Shown here: positions 23,610 through 32,918 of the stretch, in pieces
How the letters are laid out: every line of letters starts with the position of its first letter
How positions within the stretch are numbered: the first letter of the stretch is position 1
Assembly (NCBI RefSeq): GCF_014873755.1
Contig: NZ_JADBEG010000001.1
Location: forward strand, 3,846,501-3,910,500
DNA: 64,000 bases
Reading direction: 5' to 3'
DNA from: Amycolatopsis lexingtonensis
GTDB lineage: Bacteria > Actinomycetota > Actinomycetes > Mycobacteriales > Pseudonocardiaceae
Notes under the pieces: model-generated
Database searches by the model: none
What the model was told of the DNA's origin: nothing
Seen by the model: only the letters and a program-made list of their open reading frames with translations
Made by a program: the position numbers and the translations under genes

Positions 23610-25706
23610 GTGAATGGTCGCCCTGGCGTGTTCTCTTTGGTCGGATTGTGCGTTCTCGCCGGAATACTGGTGGCGGGCACGGTGGCACCCGCCGCCATCG
23701 GAGCGGGACTGGTGTCGAATCAGGTGAGCGATTCCGTCGACGCCATTTCCGCCCGGCTCGCGGCGGCCGATCCCCCGCTCACCACCACCGTGACCGACCG
23801 CGACGGCACCCCGATCGCGACGCTCTACGCGCAGTACCGCCTCCCCGTCACCGCGGCCGGGATCGCGACGACGATGAAGGCCGCGATCATCGGAGTGGAG
23901 GACCGCCGCTTCTACACCGAAGGCGGCGTCGACCTGCAAGGAACCCTGCGCGCGGCGATCAACGACAGCACCGGCGGCGCACTGCAGGGCGCCTCGACGC
24001 TGACCCAGCAACTGGTCAAGAACTACCTGATCAACGTCGTCGACCGGACCGATCCGGCAGCCCAGCAGGCCGACCGCGAAGACTCGCTCGCCCGCAAGCT
24101 GCGGGAGGCGAAAATGGCCGTCCAGCTCAACGAAACGATGAGCAAGGACGACATCCTGGCCGAATACCTCAACGTGGTCGAATTCAGCGGAACCGTGTAC
24201 GGGGTCGGCGCGGCGGCGAAAGCGTACTTCGGGACGACGGCGGACAAACTGACCGTGCCGCAGGCGGCGTTGCTCGCCGGAATGGTGAACAACCCCAGCG
24301 TCTACAACCCGTACACGCACCCGGACAAAGCACTGCAACGCCGCAACCTGGTCATCGACGACATGGTCACCAACGGTTCCCTCCCGGCGTCCTACGCGGC
24401 GACGGCGAAAGCGGCACCGCTCGGCCTGCTGCCGGACGGGCCGGTGACGCCGTCCGGCACCTGCCTGGGCGCGGCGCCGGACGCGGGGTTCTTCTGCGCC
24501 TACGCGGAAAGCTACCTCGTGCACGCCGGGTTCACCGCGGACCAGCTGGCCACCGGCGGGTACACGGTCAAGACGACGCTCGACCCGCGCGTCTCGCAGG
24601 TGGCGAAGGACGCCGTCGACGCGAACGTGCCGACCACGCAGGACGGCGTGGCGAACACCTTCGCCGTCGTGCAGCCGGGTTCGGCCGGGCACCAGGTGCT
24701 CGCCATGGTCGCCAACCGGAACTACGGCACGGATCCGGCGCGGGGCGAGACGTCCACCGACATCGTCGCGGACGCGAGCAACGAGTTCGGCGCCGGCTCG
24801 TCGTTCAAGATCTTCACCTCGGCCGCGGCGCTCGTCACCGGCAAAGCCGGCCTGGACACGCCCCTGCCGAACCCGGACAGCCAGTGCTTCCCCGTCCCCG
24901 ACGCGCATTCGGCTTGCTACACCGTCCACAACGACGGCCACTACGCGGATCCGATCAGCCTCGCCGACGGGCTGGCGACGTCGCCGAACGTGGCGTTCGT
25001 CGGGCTGGAGAGCCAGGTCGGGATGCCCGCCGTCCTCGACATGGCGTACAAGCTCGGGCTGCGCAACACCCTCGCGACCAACGACGCCGGCGCGGCGCCG
25101 GACCCGAGTTCGAGCAACCCGCAGTACAGCCAGCCGCAGTCGAAGTACTTCCAGAACCTGCTGTCGTTCACCCTCGGCAACAGCCCGGTCAGCCCGCTGG
25201 AGATGGCGAACGTCTCGGCGACCCTGATGAGCGGCGGCGTCTGGTGCCCGCCGGACCCGATCCTGTCGGTGACCGACCGGAACGGGAACGCCGTGCCGGT
25301 GCCGCAACAGGCGTGCGAGCAGGTCATCCCCACGGGGGTCGCGAACACCCTCGAAGCGGGGCTGAGCAAGGACACGACGGACGGCACGTCGGCCCAGGCC
25401 GCCCACGCGGCCGGCTGGACCCGCCCCGACATCGGCAAGACGGGCACGACCCAGCAGAGCGAGTCGGTCGCGTTCGTCGGCGGCGTCGACGGCTACGCGG
25501 TGTCGTCCATGGTCTTCGCCGACGGCCCGCACCCGCGCGAGATCTGCCCGGGCACCCCGGTGCACCTGGGCGACTGCGGTCATGGGGCGTTCGGCGGCAC
25601 GGTCGCCGCGCCGCCGTACTTCCACGCCATGAGCCAGCTGCTGGCCGGAGTCCCGGACCAGCCGATCCCCGGCCCGGACCCGGCGTACCTGCAGGCGCGG
25701 AGCTAG
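23610..25706 (+). CDS. Bifunctional class A penicillin-binding protein
   Basis: This protein of about 698 aa has one N-terminal transmembrane helix, a glycosyltransferase-51 domain (GVEDRRFYTEGGVDLQGTLRAA, QGASTLTQQLVKN) and a transpeptidase domain with SSFK (Ser near 397), SPN and KTGT near 610. It polymerises and crosslinks peptidoglycan outside the membrane. I chose GTG 23610 rather than GTG 23592 because TAATCT (23597-23602) ends 7 nt upstream, fitting the leaderless rule of this window. Paired Cys in the transpeptidase domain may form disulphides. Confidence 0.92.
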   Translation: MNGRPGVFSLVGLCVLAGILVAGTVAPAAIGAGLVSNQVSDSVDAISARLAAADPPLTTTVTDRDGTPIATLYAQYRLPVTAAGIATTMKAAIIGVEDRRFYTEGGVDLQGTLRAAINDSTGGALQGASTLTQQLVKNYLINVVDRTDPAAQQADREDSLARKLREAKMAVQLNETMSKDDILAEYLNVVEFSGTVYGVGAAAKAYFGTTADKLTVPQAALLAGMVNNPSVYNPYTHPDKALQRRNLVIDDMVTNGSLPASYAATAKAAPLGLLPDGPVTPSGTCLGAAPDAGFFCAYAESYLVHAGFTADQLATGGYTVKTTLDPRVSQVAKDAVDANVPTTQDGVANTFAVVQPGSAGHQVLAMVANRNYGTDPARGETSTDIVADASNEFGAGSSFKIFTSAAALVTGKAGLDTPLPNPDSQCFPVPDAHSACYTVHNDGHYADPISLADGLATSPNVAFVGLESQVGMPAVLDMAYKLGLRNTLATNDAGAAPDPSSSNPQYSQPQSKYFQNLLSFTLGNSPVSPLEMANVSATLMSGGVWCPPDPILSVTDRNGNAVPVPQQACEQVIPTGVANTLEAGLSKDTTDGTSAQAAHAAGWTRPDIGKTGTTQQSESVAFVGGVDGYAVSSMVFADGPHPREICPGTPVHLGDCGHGAFGGTVAAPPYFHAMSQLLAGVPDQPIPGPDPAYLQARS

Positions 25707-26128
25707 CGCGGTTCGAGGAAGACGAGCGGGATCTCGCGCTCGGTCTTCGTCTGGTACTGCGCGTAGTTCTTGAAGTCACCGGCGATCTTCGGCCAGAGCT
25801 TCGCACGCTCTTCGGCGCTCGCGACCCGCGCGCGCATCGGCCGCTTCGGCGCGCCCTTGAGCGACACCTCGACGTCCGGCTGGTCGCGCAGGTTGAGGAA
25901 CCACGCGGGGTGCTTGTGGTCCCCACCCCGCGAGGCCACGACGACGAGTGCGTCGCCCTCCTGGTGCGGCGAGGTCAGCAGCACGGTCCGCGGCTGCCCG
26001 CTCTTGCGCCCGACCGTGGTGAGCTCGAGAACGGGCATGGCGACCTGCCAGCCGACCTTCCCGCCGCTGAGCTTGATCAGGCCGCGGTGCACGGCGTTCA
26101 TCGTCTTCAGGACGCGGTCGCTCGGCAT
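25703..26128 (-). CDS. Ddn-like split-barrel nitroreductase-family protein
   Basis: The 141-aa protein matches F420(H2)-dependent Ddn-like proteins: PVLELTTVGRKSGQPRTVLLTSPH, then VVVASRGGDHKHPAWFLNLRDQPDVEV, where the HPAWFLNL helix lines the cofactor site. It probably uses F420 to reduce quinones or xenobiotics. TAGATT lies 6 nt before the ATG and there is no Shine-Dalgarno. The stop shares CTAG with the PBP gene. Confidence 0.88.
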   Translation of the reverse strand: MPSDRVLKTMNAVHRGLIKLSGGKVGWQVAMPVLELTTVGRKSGQPRTVLLTSPHQEGDALVVVASRGGDHKHPAWFLNLRDQPDVEVSLKGAPKRPMRARVASAEERAKLWPKIAGDFKNYAQYQTKTEREIPLVFLEPR

Positions 26129-26282
26129 GATCCCAATCTAGCCCGGTGAGCCGGCCGTCACAGTCGGGCCCCCGATGTCCCTTTTGCCCGCTCCTGGTCC
26201 GGACCAGTTCCCGAAAACCCCCACGCGGCGCGGGAGCGGTGTGCGAGGCTGCGGCGAACACGGACCGAAAGAGAGAAGACCG

Positions 26283-26726
26283 ATGCTGATCTGGGGCTGG
26301 CGGACACGGATCTACGTGCTGGCGATGACGACGTTCCTGTGCGGCCGCTGCGGCAACCCCGCCTCGCACGCGGTCCGCAAGGCGGTCACGAAGTTCACGC
26401 TGTTCTTCATCCCGCTCTTCCCGATCGGCGTCAAGTACACCGCGCAGTGCACCTTCTGCGGCATCGAAAACCGCATCCCGAAGGAGGACGCGGTCCGCCT
26501 GCAGGCGCAGGAGGAGAGCCAGTCCCAGCCGCCGTCCGGCTACCCGCCGCACCCTTCGCAGGGCTTCCCGGCGCAGGGCGCCGGACAGCAGGGCTTCCAG
26601 TCCCCGCACCCGTCCCAGCCCCAGGGTTTCCCGGCACCGCAGGGCTTCCAGCCGCCGCACCCGTCGCAGCCGCAGGGCTTCCCGCAGCCGGGCCAGCCGG
26701 GCCAGTTCCCCCAGCAGGGCCAGTAA
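26283..26726 (+). CDS. Zinc-ribbon protein with Pro/Gln-rich repeat tail
   Basis: The 147-aa protein has CGRCGNP near residue 20, a hydrophobic hairpin (FTLFFIPLFPIG) and CTFCG near 58, which together form a treble-clef-like zinc ribbon seen in small actinobacterial membrane-associated proteins. Residues 80-147 are low-complexity, built of repeats such as HPSQPQGFP and GFQ. ATG 26283 was chosen because an AGAGAGAAGA run precedes it and the family starts there. Function unknown. Confidence 0.72.
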   Translation: MLIWGWRTRIYVLAMTTFLCGRCGNPASHAVRKAVTKFTLFFIPLFPIGVKYTAQCTFCGIENRIPKEDAVRLQAQEESQSQPPSGYPPHPSQGFPAQGAGQQGFQSPHPSQPQGFPAPQGFQPPHPSQPQGFPQPGQPGQFPQQGQ

Positions 26727-26761
26727 TCCCAGGTCGGCGGCGCAACCGACCCGATCGGACC

Positions 26762-26793
26762 GAGCCCGGCACCAGTACGACGGTGCCGGGCTC
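26762..26793 (+). terminator. Perfect hairpin after the zinc-ribbon gene
   Basis: Arms GAGCCCGGCACC (26762-26773) and GGTGCCGGGCTC (26782-26793) flank an 8-nt loop, 35 nt past the stop. The rest of 26727-27006 shows no supportable gene. Confidence 0.75.
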
Positions 26794-27006
26794 CGCTAGG
26801 GTCTCGACCGCGGCCGCTTTGCCGCACGTCCGCCACGGATTCCCAGCTGGGACAAGGCCGCCCCGCCTCCAGCCGAAGCGAGCCCCGCCCACTGCTCCCA
26901 ACCCGGCAGCCCGCAACGCCAGCTCCGCAGCCCCACCACCAGCTTCCAGCGGTGGCAAGTCCCGCCCACCCAGCACCACGCGCCGGTCCCAGCCGTCGCG
27001 AACCCG

Positions 27007-27618
27007 CTAAGCCCCGACCGGCACAAACCCGGCAGCCCGCCGAGCAACCCGAGCCGCCATCGCCGCGAAGCGCGCGTGCACGGCACCCAGCAGCACGACA
27101 TCCACCGCGGCCCGCACCCCAAACGGCCACTCCGGACCACCGGCCCACTCCCGCAACTCCCGCTCAACCTCCCCGGCGAGCGCGACCGCATCCCCAACCC
27201 CGCCACCATCCCCACCACCGAGCAACTCCCGCAGCGCCCGAGCGGCCCCAGCAGCCTGCGCCCCCAACCGCGCCACCACAGGCCGCACCGGCTCCGGCAC
27301 GACTCCCCGCGCGTCCGCGACCTCCCGCGCAAGTCCACCCATCCGAGTGACTTCCCCGGCAATGTGGACGGCGGCGAGCACCGCCTTCACCTCTTCTTCC
27401 CGCGGCGCGTGCAGCGCCAGCAGCGCCCCCGCCTGGTCCTCGCACGCGGCCCCGAGCGCGGCCACCGCCGCGGCCTCTTCGCGGGCACGTCCGCCCAGCG
27501 TGGGGTCACTTTCGAGCACCGAGCGCGTGGCCTCTTCGAGCGCGATCGCGACGAGCGCGCACAGGTCCGCCAGCCGGTGGGCGAGCGTGACCAGTTCCTT
27601 CTGAAACGCCGTCGGCAT
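27007..27618 (-). CDS. PhoU-like helical protein
   Basis: The 203-aa all-helical protein resembles Pho[39 protein letters not shown] at the N terminus and a second similar helical repeat around residues 80-120 ([21 protein letters not shown]). True PhoU proteins repress the phosphate regulon and bind metal through ExxxD motifs, which are only partly present here. There are no pst or pho genes nearby, so a phosphate role is uncertain. Confidence 0.65.
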   Translation of the reverse strand: MPTAFQKELVTLAHRLADLCALVAIALEEATRSVLESDPTLGGRAREEAAAVAALGAACEDQAGALLALHAPREEEVKAVLAAVHIAGEVTRMGGLAREVADARGVVPEPVRPVVARLGAQAAGAARALRELLGGGDGGGVGDAVALAGEVERELREWAGGPEWPFGVRAAVDVVLLGAVHARFAAMAARVARRAAGFVPVGA

Positions 27619-27743
27619 GGCGGCAGGAAACCAGCCCGGCCGGGTTCCGGCATCTCGTCGCCCGGCCCGGAATTGTCGGACCCCCGTGCTCTCCTCGTCG
27701 GCGAGAGCGGTGCACCCCGCACCCGGAGCGGAAGGAGAGCCCG

Positions 27744-28178
27744 ATGGCGGGCGAAACGATGGTCACGGTGATCGGCAACCTGACGGCGGACCCGGAACTG
27801 CGGTTCACCCCGGCCGGCGCGGCGGTCGCGAACTTCACGATCGCGTCCACCCCACGGCAGCTCGACCGCGAGTCCGGCGAGTGGCGTGACGGCGACCCGG
27901 TGTTCCTGCGCTGCAGCGTGTGGCGGCAGTACGCGGAAAACGCGGCGGAGTCCCTCAACCGCGGATCCCGCGTCATCGTGCACGGCCGGCTGAGACAGCG
28001 GTCGTACGACACCGCGGAAGGCGAGAAGCGCACGGTGACGGAGCTGGAGGTCGACGAGCTCGGCCCGTCGCTGCGCTACGCGACGGCCAAGGTGACCAAG
28101 CTCAGCCGCCCGGCCGGCACCGGAGGCAGCAGCACCTGGACCCCGGAACCGGCGGCCGCGGGATGCCCGCCGTTCTGA
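27744..28178 (+). CDS. ssb: Single-stranded DNA-binding protein, SsbB-like paralogue
   Basis: The 144-aa protein has the OB fold of [33 protein letters not shown], then [30 protein letters not shown]. After residue about 115 the tail is short and ends CPPF. The acidic DDDIPF-type tip that recruits partner proteins is missing, and there is no long Gly-rich linker. It thus matches the second SSB of actinomycetes (SsbB) rather than the replicative one, which would be encoded with rpsF, rpsR and rplI. GAAGGAGA precedes the ATG. Confidence 0.9.
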   Translation: MAGETMVTVIGNLTADPELRFTPAGAAVANFTIASTPRQLDRESGEWRDGDPVFLRCSVWRQYAENAAESLNRGSRVIVHGRLRQRSYDTAEGEKRTVTELEVDELGPSLRYATAKVTKLSRPAGTGGSSTWTPEPAAAGCPPF

Positions 28179-28361
28179 CCCTATCCGTTCACGCCCGGCA
28201 TCCGAACGCCTGTCGACGGGGTTTCGAGCCGTACTGGATCAACGGCGGTGACGATGGAGGGGCGCTCCGGCCGGACCGAACCCGGGTGTGCTGTCGAAAT
28301 CGGCTCGACCGGTTCGACGCACGGGTAGGACGAGGCCGAACCACGAGCGGGAGGGACCGAG

Positions 28362-28652
28362 ATGAACGGGAACGAGAACACCGGATCACCGGAAGCACGC
28401 CCCGAGCTCAACCACCGGATGCGGGCGATGCTGAGAGCGGTGGCCGCGGGCCGGGGCCTGGTGTCGTGCAGCAGCGAACCGGACCTGTTCATCGACGGCC
28501 TCTCGTGCGGCGACCAGTTCTCCGCCCACGCCTTGGCCCACCAGGGACTGGTCCGCCCGTCCCGCCCCGGCCGCCCCGGCGAGCTGGTCCCGGCCATCCT
28601 GACGACGGCGGGCCAAGCCGTCCTGACCGAGAAGCACCGCCCGGCCGCCTGA
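28362..28652 (+). CDS. Small hypothetical protein
   Basis: The 96-aa protein is not recognised. A helix (HRMRAMLRAVAAGRGLV) is followed by a segment like a wing or two-strand region (LFIDGLSCGDQFSAHALAHQGLVRPS) and ILTTAGQAVLTEK, a pattern that recalls a degenerate winged helix. ATG follows GGGAGGGACC at good spacing. The 183 nt upstream of it hold no other feature. Confidence 0.55.
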   Translation: MNGNENTGSPEARPELNHRMRAMLRAVAAGRGLVSCSSEPDLFIDGLSCGDQFSAHALAHQGLVRPSRPGRPGELVPAILTTAGQAVLTEKHRPAA

Positions 28653-28744
28653 CAGCTGTTTGACAACTCCAGAAAGCAAAGCGCCGACCCCGCGGGCGGC
28701 GGCCACCAGGCCCCACCCGCCCCACCGCGACTACCGTGGCGGAC

Positions 28745-29740
28745 ATGAGCAACACCGAGGCCACCCCGGCCGAGCTCGCCTGCGCCGACCGGCCGACGGC
28801 CACCGATCCCGACCGCCCCGCCGTCGAGATCCTCGCCCCGCGCGAAGTCCCCCTCGGCGGCCCCCGCGCGATGCGCGTCCGGCGAACCCTCCCCCAGCGC
28901 GCCCGTTCCCTCATCGGAGCCTGGTGCTTCGCCGACCACTACGGCCCCGACGAAGTCGCCTCGATGGACGTCGCACCGCACCCGCACACCGGCCTCCAGA
29001 CGGTGAGCTGGCTCTTCGCCGGCGAAATCGAGCACCGCGACAGCCTCGGCACGCACGCGATGGTCCGCCCCGGCGAGCTCAACCTGATGACCGGCGGCCA
29101 CGGCATCTGCCACTCGGAAGTCTCGACCCCGGCCACGAAAACCCTGCACGGCGTCCAGCTCTGGGTCGCGCTGCCCGAGCGGCACCGGAACACCGCCCGC
29201 GCCTTCGACCACTACGTGCCCTCGGTGAACCGGATCGAAGGGGCCGAGATCCGGGTGTTCCTCGGTTCGCTGGCCGGGCGCACGTCGCCGATCCCGACGT
29301 TCACCCCGCTGCTCGGCGCGGAGATCGTCCTGAACCCGGACGCCCACATGTCCCTCGGCGTCGACCCCCGCTTCGAGCACGGCGTCCTCGTCGACACCGG
29401 CGACGTCGAGGTGGCCGGTTCCCGCGTCCGCGCGGCCGAGCTGGGCTACGTGGGCATCGGCGTCCGGAGCTTGACCCTGAGCAACCGCGGGAGCGTCCCG
29501 GCCCGGTTCCTCCTGCTCGGTGGCACTCCGTTCGAGGAAGAAATCCTCATGTGGTGGAACTTCGTCGGCCGCACCCACGAGGAGATCGCGGCCTTCCGCG
29601 AAGCCTGGGAAGCCGGATCCGACCAGTTCGGCAGCGTCACGGGCTACCCGGGCGAGCGGCTGCCCGCACCGGCGCTGCCCGCGGTCCGCATCAAGCCGCG
29701 CCGCAACCCGGCGTCAGGCCAGGAAACCGCCCACGGCTGA
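28745..29740 (+). CDS. Pirin-family protein
   Basis: The 331-aa bicupin protein shows pirin N-domain motifs: FADHYGPDEVASMDVAPHPHTGLQTVSWLFAGEIEHRDSLG, with the metal-binding HPHTG and later His and Glu (GGHGICHSE). The C domain ends around WWNFVGRTHEEIAAFREAW, the standard pirin signature. Bacterial pirins act as quercetin dioxygenases or modulators. ATG 28745 was chosen because TACCGT (28732-28737) ends 7 nt upstream; GTG 28736 is the alternative. It overlaps the convergent hydrolase by 27 nt. Confidence 0.92.
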   Translation: MSNTEATPAELACADRPTATDPDRPAVEILAPREVPLGGPRAMRVRRTLPQRARSLIGAWCFADHYGPDEVASMDVAPHPHTGLQTVSWLFAGEIEHRDSLGTHAMVRPGELNLMTGGHGICHSEVSTPATKTLHGVQLWVALPERHRNTARAFDHYVPSVNRIEGAEIRVFLGSLAGRTSPIPTFTPLLGAEIVLNPDAHMSLGVDPRFEHGVLVDTGDVEVAGSRVRAAELGYVGIGVRSLTLSNRGSVPARFLLLGGTPFEEEILMWWNFVGRTHEEIAAFREAWEAGSDQFGSVTGYPGERLPAPALPAVRIKPRRNPASGQETAHG

Positions 29741-30559
29741 GGTGAACGCGGGCGCGTCGTCCAGCCACGGGTAGTGCGCCGCACCGGCCATCACGACGAC
29801 CCGGCCGCGCGGGAAGAGCGCGGCGATGTCGGCGGCGACGGCCGGGCTGACGATCCAGTCCAGTTCGCCGGCCAGCACGAGCACCTCGGCGGTGACAGCG
29901 CCAAGCGCGGCACGGGTCACCGACGGCTCGAAGGCACCAGGGGCGTTGTACATCCGCGCGGCCGCCCCGTTGCGCTGACCGGGTTCGGTGGCCTGGTGCT
30001 GCCGGGCGGCATCGTCCCAACGGCCGTAGTACATCGGCGCGAAGGCGGCCCAGTCGGCGCGGGTCGCCGTCCGGGTGGCGATGGACTCGTAGGCGGCGGC
30101 CGCGGCCTCGAACCACGGCGCGCCGGCCCGCCGCGCCATGATCCGCCGCCGTTCGGCGACCGGCAGCTCGAAGCCGACGGCCCGCGGGCTCGGCGCGATG
30201 AGCGCGAGCCGGTACAGGCGCTCCGGGTACCGCTCGGCGTAGCAGAGCGCGAGGCTCGCCCCGGCCGAGTGCCCGAGCAGGTCGAAGCGGTCGAGGCCGA
30301 GGTGCTTGCGCAGCGCCTCGACGTCCTCGACCTGGCGGTCGCACCGGTAGGTGCCCGGGTCCACCGGCTCCGCGGAGTCACCGGTGCCCCGCAGGTCGAG
30401 CACGGCGGTCCGCCGGGACGCGCTCAGCCCGCCGAGATCGCCGAGGTAGGCGCCGGCCCGCATCGGCCCGCCGGGCAGGCACACCACCGGCGGCTCGGCC
30501 CCGGTGCCGGAAAGGCGGACGGCGAGCGCGGTCCCGTCCGGCGCGGAGAAGATCGGCAT
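29714..30559 (-). CDS. Alpha/beta-hydrolase (proline iminopeptidase-like)
   Basis: The 281-aa hydrolase has an oxyanion loop CLPGGPMR, nucleophile elbow GHSAGASLAL (Ser near 101), acid in GELDWIVSP and a catalytic His in AGAAHYPWLDD. DLRGTGDSAEPVDPGTYRCDRQVEDVEALRKHLGL is the usual prolyl-iminopeptidase/haloperoxidase-like cap entry. The substrate is unknown. It is on the same strand as the GntR gene upstream but 47 nt away. Confidence 0.85.
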   Translation of the reverse strand: MPIFSAPDGTALAVRLSGTGAEPPVVCLPGGPMRAGAYLGDLGGLSASRRTAVLDLRGTGDSAEPVDPGTYRCDRQVEDVEALRKHLGLDRFDLLGHSAGASLALCYAERYPERLYRLALIAPSPRAVGFELPVAERRRIMARRAGAPWFEAAAAAYESIATRTATRADWAAFAPMYYGRWDDAARQHQATEPGQRNGAAARMYNAPGAFEPSVTRAALGAVTAEVLVLAGELDWIVSPAVAADIAALFPRGRVVVMAGAAHYPWLDDAPAFTSAVGGFLA

Positions 30560-30606
30560 GGCCCGACCCTGGCACCCGGCGGCGGCCGGGACAAGCGGGT
30601 GCGCCC

Positions 30607-31269
30607 TCACCGGGTCCGGGCGAGGTAGGCCTCCAGCGTCGCCAGCCGGTGCTCGCGGGCGAACCGCTCGACCTCGTCCGGCGCGGCACCGCCCTCGATC
30701 AGCGCGAGCAGCCGATCGTGCTCTTCGACGGACTTCGGCGCCCGCCCCGGCACGGAGGAAAACGTGCTGTCGCGGACGGCGGCGAGCCGGGTCCAGCAGC
30801 GCTGCACCAGGTCGACCAGGTTCGGGTTGGGGCACGCGCCGAACAGCACCTCGTGGAACTCGGCGTTCAGCGCGGTGAACGCCAGCGGGTCGAACTCGGC
30901 GAGGCTGCGGCGCATCCGGTCGTTGAGCGTGCGGGCCCGCGCCAGCTCGTCCGGCGTGAGCAGCGGCGCGGCGAGGCCGGTGGCGGCGCCCTCGACGATC
31001 GCGACCGTCTGCATCGCGTGCTGGTAGGCGACGGGGTCGATGGCGGTCACCCGGGCGCCGACGTTCCGCTCGAACTGGATCAGCTCCTCGGCCTCGAGCC
31101 GGCGCAGGGCCTCCCGGACGGGCACCGCGCTGACGTCGAGTTCGCGGCCGATCTGGTCCAGCACCAGCCGGTAGCCCGGGCCGTAGCTGCCGTCCAGGAT
31201 CCTGGCTTTGATCGTCTCGTAGGCCAGCTGGGACTTCGTGACCGGTCTTCCCGCGGACGCGCTGATCAT
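30607..31269 (-). CDS. GntR/FadR-family (FCD) transcriptional regulator
   Basis: The 220-aa protein has a GntR winged helix (SQLAYETIKARILDGSYGPGYRL, then VPVREALRRLEAEELI) and an all-helical FCD ligand domain, whose metal-site residues fit D, H in ALNAEFHEVLFGACPNP and EEHDRLLALI. The start codon lies only 14 nt from the divergent TPP enzyme, so it must control that gene. TATTGT lies 7 nt before its ATG, so it is probably leaderless. Confidence 0.9.
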   Translation of the reverse strand: MISASAGRPVTKSQLAYETIKARILDGSYGPGYRLVLDQIGRELDVSAVPVREALRRLEAEELIQFERNVGARVTAIDPVAYQHAMQTVAIVEGAATGLAAPLLTPDELARARTLNDRMRRSLAEFDPLAFTALNAEFHEVLFGACPNPNLVDLVQRCWTRLAAVRDSTFSSVPGRAPKSVEEHDRLLALIEGGAAPDEVERFAREHRLATLEAYLARTR

Positions 31270-31283
31270 GTAGGAAACAATAT
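31270..31283. promoter_or_regulatory. 14-bp divergent intergenic region
   Basis: The two start codons are separated by 14 nt. On the plus strand AGGAAA (31272-31277) is a ribosome site for the TPP enzyme. On the minus strand TATTGT ends 7 nt before the GntR ATG. The plus-strand promoter must therefore lie inside the GntR gene, so regulator binding near the GntR start would affect both. Confidence 0.55.
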
Positions 31284-32918
31284 ATGGTCTCCCCTGCGTC
31301 TCCGGCCCCGACCGCGGCCGACCTGATCGTCGGCGGGCTGCGCGCCCACGGCGTGGACACCGTCTTCGGGCTGCCCGGCGTGCAGACCTACGACCTGTTC
31401 GACAGCCTCGCCCGCGCCGGCGACGAAATCCGGGTCATCGGCGCCCGGCACGAGCAGACCGTCGCCTACATGGCCTTCGGGTACGCGCAGGCGACCGGCC
31501 GGACGGGCGTCTACACCGTGGTGCCGGGTCCCGGCGTCCTCAACGCGTCGGCCGCGCTGCTCTCGGCGCACGGGGCGAGCGCGCCGGTGCTGTGCCTGAC
31601 GAGCGAGATCCCGCGCGCCTACCTCGGCCGCGGGCTCGGGCACCTGCACGAGATGCCCGACCAGCTGGCGACCCTGCGCACGATGACGAAGTGGTCGGCG
31701 CTGGTCGAGCACCCGTCCGGGGTCCCGGACGCGCTGGCGACCGCGTTCCGGGAAGCGGCGGGCGGGCGGCCACGGCCGGTTTCGCTGGCGGTGCCGTGGG
31801 ACGTGCTGGGGATGCGCGCCCCGGCGGAAGTCGCCGGCCCGTTGCCGCTCCCCCGCCCGGCCGTCGACCCGGTCGCGGTGGAGAAGGCCGCGGAGCTGCT
31901 GAGCGGCGCGAAGCACCCGATGATCATGGTGGGCGGCGGCGCCCGGCACGCGGCCGCCGAGGTCCGGGCGCTGGCGGAGCGGCTGCAGGCACCGGTGGTC
32001 GCGTTCCGCGGCGGGCGCGGCATCGTCGGCGACGACCACCCGCTCGGCTTCACCTGCGCCGCCGGCTTCGAGCGGTGGGCCGAGACGGACGTCGTGATCG
32101 GCATCGGGTCGCGGATGGAGCTGTCCTGGTTCCGCTGGCCGGACAAGCCGCCCGGCCTGAAGACGATCCTGCTCGACATCGACCCGCGGCAGGCGACCCG
32201 GCTCGAAGCGGACGTCGCGGTCGTCGCCGACGCGGCCGACGCCACGGCCGCGCTCACCGAGGCCGCCGGTCCACAACGGACGGATCGGACGGCGGAGTTC
32301 GCCGCACTGAAAGCCGAGGTGGCGCAACGCTTCGCCGACGTCGGGCCGGAGCTGGAGTACCTGCGGGCGATCCGCGACGTGCTGCCCCGCGAGGGCTTCT
32401 TCGTCGAGGAGATCTGCCAGGTCGGCTTCGCGTCCTACTTCGGCTTCGAGGTCTACGCCCCGCGCACCTTCATCACCTGCGGCCACCAGGGCACGCTCGG
32501 CTTCGGCTACCCGACGGCGCTGGGCGTGCAGGCCGCGTTCCCGGGCCACCCGGTCGTCTCGGTGGCCGGCGACGGCGGCTTCATGTTCGCGGCGCAGGAG
32601 CTCGCCACGGCTGTCCAATATGGACTCAACGTGGTCGCGGTGGTGTTCGACAACGGCTTCTACGGCAACGTCCACCTCGACCAGGAGCGCCTGTTCGAGG
32701 GCCGGGCGCTGGGCGGCCGGCTGCGGAACCCGGACTTCGCCCGGCTGGCCGAGACGTTCGGCGCGCTCGGCCTGACCGCGCGCACCCCGGACGACCTGCG
32801 CGCCGCGCTGGACAAGGCGTTCGCGTCGGGCCGCCCGGCGCTGGTGCACGTGCCGTGCGAACTGGGCACCGGCGCCTCGCCGTGGAAGTACCTGATGCCG
32901 AAGTCGGACCGCAGCTAG
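31284..32918 (+). CDS. Thiamine-diphosphate-dependent enzyme (acetolactate synthase/benzoylformate decarboxylase-like)
   Basis: The 544-aa enzyme has the three-domain TPP layout: catalytic Glu in ARHEQTVAYMAFGYA near residue 58, central GGGARHAAAEVRALAERL, and the cofactor motif VAGDGGFMFAAQELATAVQ with VFDNGFYGN near residues 428-460. No FAD or quinone domain is apparent beyond the usual middle fold. Reactions of the family include 2-oxo-acid decarboxylation and carboligation; the substrate is not evident. The stop shares CTAG with the PLP gene. Its ATG follows AGGAA. Confidence 0.88.
   Translation: MVSPASPAPTAADLIVGGLRAHGVDTVFGLPGVQTYDLFDSLARAGDEIRVIGARHEQTVAYMAFGYAQATGRTGVYTVVPGPGVLNASAALLSAHGASAPVLCLTSEIPRAYLGRGLGHLHEMPDQLATLRTMTKWSALVEHPSGVPDALATAFREAAGGRPRPVSLAVPWDVLGMRAPAEVAGPLPLPRPAVDPVAVEKAAELLSGAKHPMIMVGGGARHAAAEVRALAERLQAPVVAFRGGRGIVGDDHPLGFTCAAGFERWAETDVVIGIGSRMELSWFRWPDKPPGLKTILLDIDPRQATRLEADVAVVADAADATAALTEAAGPQRTDRTAEFAALKAEVAQRFADVGPELEYLRAIRDVLPREGFFVEEICQVGFASYFGFEVYAPRTFITCGHQGTLGFGYPTALGVQAAFPGHPVVSVAGDGGFMFAAQELATAVQYGLNVVAVVFDNGFYGNVHLDQERLFEGRALGGRLRNPDFARLAETFGALGLTARTPDDLRAALDKAFASGRPALVHVPCELGTGASPWKYLMPKSDRS

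Noticed and set aside
26800..27006. A hidden gene in the stretch between the zinc-ribbon and PhoU-like genes
   Set aside because: No frame has a start with ribosome site or conserved motif, and the frames continue as shadows of the PhoU-like gene.
28179..28361. A possible tRNA or small RNA in the gap after ssb
   Set aside because: No cloverleaf stems, TTCGA-loop context or terminator hairpin can be built.
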